A stretch of 64,000 bases of DNA from an uncultured Sinobacteraceae bacterium. Lineage in GTDB: Bacteria; Pseudomonadota; Gammaproteobacteria; Nevskiales; Nevskiaceae. The stretch's first letter is position 1. Every line of letters begins with the position of its first letter. Positions 57,797 to 64,000 of this stretch are shown here, in pieces. The stretch spans positions 136,742-200,741 of the forward strand of contig CAIJRD010000001.1 of NCBI GenBank assembly GCA_903822975.1, read 5' to 3'. The notes below the pieces were generated by a model, which was not told the DNA's origin, ran no database searches, and saw only the letters and a program-made list of their open reading frames with translations. A program made the position numbers and the translations under genes.

Positions 57797-58765
57797 TCAC
57801 GGCGCGGCCTCCGCCAGGCTCAATGCGATACGGAAGCCCAGCGCATCGCTGGACGCATCGGCGGGATCGGCATCGCGTGCCGACACTCGCATCGAGCGCG
57901 GGTTGTTGCCCCAACCGCCGCCGCGATTGACGCGCTTGCTGCAATCGCCATCGGCAATCCAGGGCCTACCATCGGTGGGCGCGCCGGTGTAGTCGCTGTG
58001 CCAGCAATCGGCGACCCATTCCCAGACATTGCCGAGCATGTCGTACAGGCCCCAGGCGTTGGCCGTAAAGCTGCCGACCGGCGCGCTCTCGGCGAAGCCA
58101 TCATTGCAGTCGACATTCCAGGTCCACTGCGGGTGCGCGGCGAGCCCTGCGCGGTCGAGCGTATTGGCGTGCGCGCAGGCCTCCAGTTCGAGATTGCCCC
58201 AGGTGTACTGCCAGGGTGTGCCGGCACGTGCGGCGTATTCCCATTCGGCTTCGCTCGGCAGGCGATACGGCTTGCCCGTGCGGTGCGTCAGCCACTGCGT
58301 ATAGCTCACTGCGCGATTCCAGTTCACGTGCGTAACCGGATAATGCGCACGCGCCGGATCATCGGCGCCGGGCAGTGCTTCGCAGCCACCGGATGCAACG
58401 CAGGCCTGCCATTCACCGTTACTGATTTCGTAGCGGCCGAGTGCGAACGGCGCCACCTGAACCTCACGCGAGGGATTCTCGTACGGAAGTCCGTTGCCGA
58501 GCAGATCCCCCATGCGAAAACGGCCACCCTTGAATGCAATCATCTCGGGCGCGTCCGCGCAGTGGCGAAACGCGATCACGCCATTTGCGTCGGCCGGCGT
58601 GCGCGAAAGTACGCAAGCCGGCGTCGACGGCGCGACTGCCGATGCCGATGCCGTCGCTGATCCCGGCGAGGACGTCGCAACCGTTGTATTTGCATGCCGC
58701 GCAGCACCGGACGCCGGAGCCGCTGCGCTGCCGAACACCAACAGTGCCGCGCATCCCAGCCTCAT
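57797..58765 (-). CDS. SUMF1/FGE-domain exported protein without catalytic cysteines
   Basis: The 322-residue protein has a signal peptide (MRLGCAALLVFGSAAAPASG), then a formylglycine-generating-enzyme-like domain: 'FRMGDLLGNGLPYENPSREVQVAPFALGRYEISNGEWQACVASGGC', 'YRLPSEAEWEYAARAGT', 'DMLGNVWEWVADCW' and 'RGGGWGNNPRSMRVSARDADPADASSDALGFR'. The pair of catalytic Cys found after RGGSW in true formylglycine-generating enzymes is absent, so sulfatase activation is unlikely. It may be a binding or scaffold protein. The frame extends upstream to 58894, but the Met at 58765 gives the clean signal peptide. Confidence 0.85.
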   Translation of the reverse strand: MRLGCAALLVFGSAAAPASGAARHANTTVATSSPGSATASASAVAPSTPACVLSRTPADANGVIAFRHCADAPEMIAFKGGRFRMGDLLGNGLPYENPSREVQVAPFALGRYEISNGEWQACVASGGCEALPGADDPARAHYPVTHVNWNRAVSYTQWLTHRTGKPYRLPSEAEWEYAARAGTPWQYTWGNLELEACAHANTLDRAGLAAHPQWTWNVDCNDGFAESAPVGSFTANAWGLYDMLGNVWEWVADCWHSDYTGAPTDGRPWIADGDCSKRVNRGGGWGNNPRSMRVSARDADPADASSDALGFRIALSLAEAAP

Positions 58766-58817
58766 TACACTCTTGCTGGCGCCGGAACTATCGAACACGT
58801 CGATCCGGAATTCGTGT

Positions 58818-59819
58818 TCAGGCCGCAGCCGGCTCGGGCCGATTGCGCACGCCGAACGGAATATGTGCGCAGGGCACGCCACTGCTCGCGGCATCGAGGT
58901 GGCGACGCTGATCGTCGAAGAACAGGTGCGGCTTGAACACGTCGAGGATCGGCTTCTTCGCGCGGCCGCCGAGGAAAAACGTCTGGTCCGCGCGGATACC
59001 CCATTGCCGCAGCGTCAACACGCAACGGCGGTGTGCCGGCGCATCGCGCGCAGTGATGATGGCGGTACGCAGGCGCTGTCGATAAGCCGGATCGGCTGCG
59101 CGCAACTCGCGTTCAATCGCCTGGATCGTCGCGAGTCGCTCGAAGAACATCTTCAGCGGACCCGGATTCATCGCTTCGGTTGCGTGCGCCTGCTCGTGCA
59201 ATTGGAATGCCTCGAGCCCCTGGTTCTTGTAAACCGCTTCGGAGGCGTCGTCGGCAATCACGCCGTCGAAGTCGAATGCGATGCGCAGTTCGTGATCGTC
59301 ACCGTCGTCGGCCAGCGTGGTCGGTAACACCAGTCCGGCCGGATAGCCTTCGGCGATCGCTTCGCTGACGTCGTCGGCATTCATCGACAGGAACAGCGAG
59401 GCGTCGAACGGTTTCAGATAACGGTACGGCGACGAGCCGGACAGAAATGCGGCACGCGTGATCGGCAGGCCGTGGTGTTCGATCGAGTTGAACGCGCGCA
59501 AGCCGGTATCGGGATCGTTACGCGACAGCAGCACCACTTCCACCAGCGGCTGACCCGGACGAATACCGTTGAGTTGCAGCAGGCGCTTGACGAACCCGAA
59601 CGCCGGACCCGGCGCCAGCGGCTGCTCTTCGTACAGGCGCTGATGTTCGCGATACGCCTCGATGCCCTCGTTCTGCCAGACCTGATTGGCGTCATCGAGT
59701 GCGAATACGGCGCGTGACGAAATCGCGATCGTCAGCGCCGCCTGCGTATTGCCATCGTGCGCACGCGCGCGGGCAGCAGCCTCGGCGGGTGTTTCGCGGA
59801 CCCGATCGTCCATAGGCAA
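58818..59819 (-). CDS. 5'-nucleotidase, cytosolic NT5C1-like
   Basis: The 333-residue protein matches the bacterial relatives of cytosolic 5'-nucleotidase 1: 'LTIAISSRAVFALDDANQVWQNEG', 'PGPAFGFVKRLLQLN', 'VEVVLLSRNDPDTGLRAFNSIEHHGLPITRAAF' and the HAD-like 'RIAFDFDGVIADDASE'. It dephosphorylates nucleoside monophosphates. No signal peptide is present, so it is cytoplasmic. It lies 53 bases upstream of the SUMF1 gene on the same strand. Confidence 0.87.
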   Translation of the reverse strand: MPMDDRVRETPAEAAARARAHDGNTQAALTIAISSRAVFALDDANQVWQNEGIEAYREHQRLYEEQPLAPGPAFGFVKRLLQLNGIRPGQPLVEVVLLSRNDPDTGLRAFNSIEHHGLPITRAAFLSGSSPYRYLKPFDASLFLSMNADDVSEAIAEGYPAGLVLPTTLADDGDDHELRIAFDFDGVIADDASEAVYKNQGLEAFQLHEQAHATEAMNPGPLKMFFERLATIQAIERELRAADPAYRQRLRTAIITARDAPAHRRCVLTLRQWGIRADQTFFLGGRAKKPILDVFKPHLFFDDQRRHLDAASSGVPCAHIPFGVRNRPEPAAA

Positions 59820-59855
59820 GCGATCAGCTCTGGCCGGTTCGGCTCAACGCAAGGT

Positions 59856-60629
59856 TCAGCGGCGCGAGTTCACCTTGGACAGCAGCCGCAACATTTCCAT
59901 GTAGAGCCAGATCAGCGTCACCATCACGGCCCAGGCCGAGTACCAGGCCAGTGCCTTCGGTGCGCGCTGCGCGACCAGCTGATCGGCCTGCAGGTAATCG
60001 GCGATCAGGTTCATCGACGCCAACCCCACCATCAGCACGGAAAAGCCGATGCCGACCATGCCGTTGCCGCGGATCATGCCGGCCAGCGGATTCTGCGGCA
60101 GCAGCCACATCAGCAGCAGGTCGGTGGCATACAGCAGCACTGCCGAAAGTGTCGCGACGGCGACGATCTTGACGAAGCGCGGACCCGGCTTGATCAAACC
60201 GCTCGCGTACGCGCCCCAGGTGACGCCGGCGACCAGCAGCGTTGCCAGCAAAGCCTGCGTGCCGATGCCGTGATAGCGCGTATCGAACTGCAGCGTCAGC
60301 AAGCCGAGCGCGATGCCTTCAATGGTGACTGCCGGGGTGGCCAACCACTGCGCGCTGAGCGGCTTGAATGCAATCACCAGGCCGAGCGCGAGATACACCA
60401 CGGCCGAGCCGATCAGCACCAGTCGCGCCTGCTGCGGAGCGATCAACCCGTATTGCGTGCCGAGCCAACCGAAGGCCGCGCCGCCGATGCACGCGAGCAA
60501 CAGAAAGGCTGTGCGGAGCGCGATGTCGGCGCGCGTGATCGCCGCGCCCGACTGCACGGTCATGCCGTTCTTGCGCAGGGCCTGCCAGGCCGGGTTGCCG
60601 CGATCGGGAGTGGGGGTGTTGAAGGCCAT
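59856..60629 (-). CDS. Bax inhibitor-1/YccA family membrane protein
   Basis: The 257-residue protein has an N-terminal cytoplasmic tail and seven hydrophobic helices with the family's 'ALRKNGMTVQSGAAITRADIALRTAFLLL' start and polar positions inside the helices. Bacterial members of the BaxI_1 group are of uncertain role, possibly ion leak or proteolysis modulation. It lies 36 bases upstream of the 5'-nucleotidase gene and may share its transcript. Confidence 0.87.
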   Translation of the reverse strand: MAFNTPTPDRGNPAWQALRKNGMTVQSGAAITRADIALRTAFLLLACIGGAAFGWLGTQYGLIAPQQARLVLIGSAVVYLALGLVIAFKPLSAQWLATPAVTIEGIALGLLTLQFDTRYHGIGTQALLATLLVAGVTWGAYASGLIKPGPRFVKIVAVATLSAVLLYATDLLLMWLLPQNPLAGMIRGNGMVGIGFSVLMVGLASMNLIADYLQADQLVAQRAPKALAWYSAWAVMVTLIWLYMEMLRLLSKVNSRR

Positions 60630-60727
60630 GGCGAGTCTCGATAATTCCGGCGGCGTGCAGCGCCGCGCGAGGGACCTTCAGCTTACTCCGCTGCCGCGAA
60701 CGAAAGAAGCGCGCAAGCCGCCGAGGC

Positions 60728-61975
60728 TTAAGCTGCCGGGGTCGCCGGCACGGTGAAATAGAAACTGCTGCCCTGTCCGAGCACGCTGGAGACGCCGATG
60801 CGACCGCCATGCGCTTCGACGATCTCCTTGGCGATCGCCAGGCCCAGCCCGATGCCGCGGCGATCCTCGTCGGCCTGCCAGTAGCGATCGAAGATGTGCG
60901 GCTGATTGACCGCCGCGATGCCGCTGCCGCTGTCGACCACGAAGAAGCGCAGTTCGTTGTGGCCCGGCACTGCGTCAAGGAAGACGCTGCTGCCGGGCGG
61001 TGAAAACTTGATTGCGTTGCCGACCAGATTCGAGAACACGCGCAGGAGTCGATGACGTTCGATCTTCACCGACGGCAGCTGCGGGCGCGAGCGCAACACC
61101 AGTTGCACATCGTTGGATTGCGCGATCGGCTGCATCAAGGCGACGACTTCGTCGAGCAGGCGTGAGGTCGGCGTCAGTGCATGCACAACCGCGCTCGGCA
61201 ACTTCGCAGGTTCGAGGATTTCGTCGACCATGCGGCCCATCGTCTGCGCCGTGCCTTGCAGACGTTCGACCACCTGCGCGCGGCGCTCGGCCGGTAACTC
61301 GCGTGCGAGCAGTTCGGTACTGAGCATGATGGTCGTCAGCGGGGCGCGCAGATCGTGCGCAACCGCGGCGAGCACCTGTTCGCGTGCCTGTGCTTCGGCC
61401 TGCGCGCTGCGCAGGTTCTGTGCGGCTTCATGCAGTGCGCGCCGCAGGCTGATCTCGCGTTGTGCGGAGGCGGCGAGCTCGACCATCACTTCATGATCCA
61501 GCGCCGTCCACTGCCGTGGCTGCGTATCGAGCGCGCAGAACGTGCCGAGGGCGAAGTCGTGTTCGTCGCGCAGCGGCACGCCGAAATACGCGCGAACGCC
61601 CAAGTGCTGCGCGTTCGGAACATCCGCCAGATGTTCGAAGTCCAGCACTTCGTCCAGCACCAGCGGATCGTGCGACAACAAACTGTAGTGACACAGACTG
61701 CGGCCTTCAGCCTGACGTGTCGTCGCCAGCGGCTCCGGCAGTCCAAGCTGGCTCTTGTAGAAATCGCGCTGACTGTCGACCAGCACCAGGAAGACGATCG
61801 GCGCGCCGGTCAGCTTCGCCGCGAGTTGCGTCAGGCCATCGAAACTTTGCTCGGGCGGACTGTCGAGCAGCATCGTCTCGTGCAGTGCCTGCAAGCGTTG
61901 CGGGTCTTGCCGTGCAACTTCGGGATCGTCCTGAAACGAACGGCTGGACGGGCTTCTGTTCAAACAGGTCCTCAT
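60728..61975 (-). CDS. GAF-domain sensor histidine kinase
   Basis: The 415-residue soluble kinase has a GAF domain (about 30-185; 'TGAPIVFLVLVDSQRDFYKSQLGLPEPLATTRQAEGRSLCHYSLLS'-type), a HisKA region with His in 'VAAVAHDLRAPLTTIMLSTELL'-like sequence (AVAHDLRAP), and an HATPase_c domain with 'NLVGNAIKFSPPG', 'DSGSGI' and 'RGIGLGLAIAKEIVEAHGG'. No membrane helix or receiver is seen. The partner regulator is not nearby. The ATG at 61975 is preferred over an upstream TTG. Confidence 0.93.
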   Translation of the reverse strand: MRTCLNRSPSSRSFQDDPEVARQDPQRLQALHETMLLDSPPEQSFDGLTQLAAKLTGAPIVFLVLVDSQRDFYKSQLGLPEPLATTRQAEGRSLCHYSLLSHDPLVLDEVLDFEHLADVPNAQHLGVRAYFGVPLRDEHDFALGTFCALDTQPRQWTALDHEVMVELAASAQREISLRRALHEAAQNLRSAQAEAQAREQVLAAVAHDLRAPLTTIMLSTELLARELPAERRAQVVERLQGTAQTMGRMVDEILEPAKLPSAVVHALTPTSRLLDEVVALMQPIAQSNDVQLVLRSRPQLPSVKIERHRLLRVFSNLVGNAIKFSPPGSSVFLDAVPGHNELRFFVVDSGSGIAAVNQPHIFDRYWQADEDRRGIGLGLAIAKEIVEAHGGRIGVSSVLGQGSSFYFTVPATPAA

Positions 61976-62293
61976 GCCGTTTGGCGGCGAATTCGGGCAC
62001 GGCAAGCATCGGTACGCAGGGGGCAGAGCAGGCGCGCTGCAACTACGTTGATTCGGGCGGCGACGTTAGGGTTACGCCATCCTGCCGGCGTTGCGCCAAC
62101 AACCAATAGCATCATAGCCAAGCTTAAGGTGAGTGACACGACGCGAGGCGATTCAAAATCGCACTGGTCGATAACGACGCCAAGCCCTGCTGCAGCGAGC
62201 GGCCGGCGCGACCATAAGCATGGATTAAATGAGTATTGGCTGGCGGTAAGCATACCCGCGCATCCTTACATCTCCAGAGACCTGCAGTTCTTT

Positions 62294-62321
62294 CGACCCG
62301 GCATCGCCGGGTCGATTTTGT
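62294..62321 (+). terminator. Orphan intrinsic terminator
   Basis: CGACCCGGC and GCCGGGTCG form a perfect nine-base stem with a three-base loop, followed by ATTTTGT, on the plus strand. There is no plus-strand gene upstream within the window's last 5 kb before it, since the four genes to its left run the other way. It lies in a 499-base gene-free stretch (61976-62474) and may end a small RNA or act as a leader attenuator for the DUF3014 gene. Confidence 0.65.
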
Positions 62322-62474
62322 CTCGGCCCGGTTGCACCGCATGGCGCAATGCGCCAGATTTCGTATGCGGACGCTGGGGTTTCGCACGGCGCCCTCGACT
62401 TCCCTATCCATGTCCGCCGCGCGGCATCGGCGAGTGGTGCCTTGCGAACGGATGCCTGCGACTTCGAGAAGCCC

Positions 62475-63263
62475 ATGAAATATCTGATCTGGATCGTGCT
62501 CGCTGCCGGTGTGGCCGCCGGCGGTTACTGGTGGTGGCAGAAGCAGCATCCCGCGGCGCCGACCGAGACTGCCGCCGCACCGCCGGCCGCATCCGGCGAG
62601 GCCACGATCGAACATCCGATCGAACAGGCGCAGGTAGAGCCTCAGCCCGATGCGGCAACGACAGCACTGCCGGCGCTGGCCGACAGCGACACCGCTGCGC
62701 AAGCGGCGCTGCAGCAAGTATTCGGCGCCAATGCGTCCGCGCTGTTCATTCTCAACGACATCATCCGCCGCATTGTGGCGACGGTCGACAACCTGCCGCG
62801 CGAACGCGTCGCGCAGCGACTGCTGCCGGTGAAGCCGGCGCCCGGCAAGTTCAAGGTCGACACCGACGGCAGTCTTGCCGCCGACAACGCCAGCCGCTAT
62901 GCGGCGTACGTGCAGGCGGCCGATGCGGTGAACACGAAGGTACTGGTGGCCGCGTACGTGCACTTGTATCCCTTGTTCCAGCAGGCCTATCAGGACCTCG
63001 GCTATCCGAAGGGATACTTCAACGATCGGCTGATCGCGGCGATCGACAACCTGCTCGCGACCCCGGAAGTGTCGCAGCCGCTGCGACTCGAACAGCACAG
63101 CGTGTTGTACCAGTTCGCCGATCCGGATCTGGAGTCACGCTCTGCAGGTCAGAAGATTCTGCTGCGGATCGGCACCGACAATGCCGCGATCATCAAGCGC
63201 AAGCTGCGTGAGATTCGCGCCGCGCTGACCGCGGGCGCGGTCGCCAAGGCCGGCGCACACTGA
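62475..63263 (+). CDS. DUF3014 family protein
   Basis: The 262-residue protein has one N-terminal membrane helix (KYLIWIVLAAGVAAGGYWWWQ), a Pro/Ala-rich linker and a conserved C-terminal domain with 'LFILNDIIRRIVATVDNLPRERVAQRLLPVKPAPGKFKVD' and 'YVHLYPLFQQAYQDLGYPKGYFNDRLIAAIDNLL', which I recall as DUF3014. The function is unknown; the domain should face the periplasm. An alternative longer frame upstream is not supported by a signal peptide. Confidence 0.82.
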   Translation: MKYLIWIVLAAGVAAGGYWWWQKQHPAAPTETAAAPPAASGEATIEHPIEQAQVEPQPDAATTALPALADSDTAAQAALQQVFGANASALFILNDIIRRIVATVDNLPRERVAQRLLPVKPAPGKFKVDTDGSLAADNASRYAAYVQAADAVNTKVLVAAYVHLYPLFQQAYQDLGYPKGYFNDRLIAAIDNLLATPEVSQPLRLEQHSVLYQFADPDLESRSAGQKILLRIGTDNAAIIKRKLREIRAALTAGAVAKAGAH

Positions 63264-63465
63264 GACCAAGCACCGACGCCGAAACGCGATGCCGGTCGGA
63301 TGGCCCACCGGCATCGCAACGCCTGATGTACCACCGCGACGGCGGCATTCCTTAAACTAGTCGTACTTCGACCGCGGCCAGCGCTGCCCGCCCGAGTGGC
63401 GCGGCGCGTTCGCGCGTCCGCCGACCCTGAATCTCCCAACCACGACCCGCAAGACCGAGCCGCGC

Positions 63466-64000
63466 ATGAGCGAATCCGCTGCAACCCCCGTATACGTCGT
63501 CATTGGTGGCGGCCAGGCCGGCGCCGAAATCGCCAGCGAACTGCGCAAGCTCGGCTTCGCCGGTCGCGTGATCATCGTCGGCGAGGAAACGGCGCTGCCG
63601 TACAAGCGGCCGCCGCTGTCGAAGGCCTACTTGGCCGGTAGCGTCAGCGCCGACTCGCTCTACATGATGCAGCAGCCGGCGCTGGACAAGGCCGGCATCG
63701 AATATCGCGGCGGCGTGCGTGTCGAACAGATCGATCGCGAAGCCAAGCAGCTGAAACTCATCGATGGCAGCCGCCTGGCCTACGACAAGCTCGCACTCGC
63801 CACCGGTGGCCGCGCGCGCGAACTGAAGATTCCAGGCGCGGATCGCCCCAACGTGCTGGCGCTGCGCACGATCGAAGATGTCGAGCGGATACGCGCACGC
63901 GCGCAGGCCGGGCAACGCGCGGTGATCATCGGCGGCGGCTTCATCGGTCTAGAAGTGGCGGCGACGCTGGTCAAGCAGGGACTCGCGGTGACCGTACTCG
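63466..64000 (+). CDS. Rubredoxin/putidaredoxin-reductase-like flavoprotein (5' part)
   Basis: The first 178 residues are present and run off the window end. They show two dinucleotide-binding motifs, 'YVVIGGGQAGAEIASELRKLGFAGRVIIVGEE' for FAD and 'RAVIIGGGFIGLEVAATL' for NAD(P)H, plus 'LPYKRPPLSKAYLAG' and 'LALATGGRAREL'. This is the putidaredoxin/rhodocoxin reductase group that feeds ferredoxins or rubredoxins. It could serve the rubredoxin-AlkB pair at 1542-2947, but distance gives no support for that. Confidence 0.88.
   Translation, partial: MSESAATPVYVVIGGGQAGAEIASELRKLGFAGRVIIVGEETALPYKRPPLSKAYLAGSVSADSLYMMQQPALDKAGIEYRGGVRVEQIDREAKQLKLIDGSRLAYDKLALATGGRARELKIPGADRPNVLALRTIEDVERIRARAQAGQRAVIIGGGFIGLEVAATLVKQGLAVTVL

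Noticed and set aside
57666-57944. N-terminal extension of the unknown exported protein
   Set aside because: The added 93 residues overlap the SUMF1 gene end and place the signal peptide in the middle of the protein.

Overview
The window is a high-G+C chromosomal segment of a gammaproteobacterium. The mix of an AlkB alkane hydroxylase with its own rubredoxin, a hisB-hisH-hisA-hisF-hisE/tatABC block, a yfhM/pbpC pair and a DUF1329/YCF48/RND/DUF1302 cluster suggests a Nevskiales- or Xanthomonadales-like environmental bacterium. That placement is an inference from gene content, not from a marker gene. I see no rRNA, tRNA, CRISPR array, phage or insertion sequence. Most of the window is ordinary core genome, with three more individual islands.

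Left part (1-27600). A transhydrogenase gene (pntA) is cut by the window edge. It is followed by a DUF6279 lipoprotein, rubredoxin plus alkB, a DUF1631 protein, cobalamin-dependent methionine synthase (metH), a tandem pair of S9 peptidases with lower G+C, slyD, a YggU-family gene, the histidine genes (no hisI among them), tatABC, hemB-aroE on the other strand, an ECF sigma factor with its anti-sigma factor, a monoglyceride-lipase-like hydrolase divergent from glycerol kinase, and an FAD monooxygenase.

Middle (27600-45100). The penicillin-binding protein 1C gene and a giant alpha-2-macroglobulin gene overlap by four bases. Next come a cardiolipin-synthase remnant and an esterase-like lipoprotein, then a probable light-response region. 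That region holds a MerR-family regulator resembling class II LitR, with a perfect TGTACA-type inverted repeat in front of it; a short-chain dehydrogenase divergent from GTP cyclohydrolase I (folE); a 59-residue membrane protein after folE; and, after an unrelated exported phosphodiesterase, a LOV-domain hybrid histidine kinase with the photoactive Cys motif.

Right part (45100-64000). A TetR regulator has two near-identical palindromes in front of it and is divergent from a DUF1329 / YCF48-like / RND transporter operon. Two equal-length, very similar DUF1302 barrel-like genes follow it. I read this as an envelope trafficking system for a hydrophobic molecule, with several unusual points: a DUF1329 protein with a large insertion, a duplicated outer-membrane partner, and an intrinsic terminator between transporter and barrel genes. 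After it come an unknown exported protein, a SUMF1-domain protein lacking the formylglycine-forming cysteines, a 5'-nucleotidase, a Bax-inhibitor-1 family membrane protein, a GAF histidine kinase, a DUF3014 protein and the start of a rubredoxin/putidaredoxin-reductase-like flavoprotein.

Short tandem repeats occur in many places: 6-mers inside the DUF1631 gene, and 8-, 10/11-, 11-, 12- and about 65-base units between genes. They differ in sequence and look like a general habit of this genome rather than one element.
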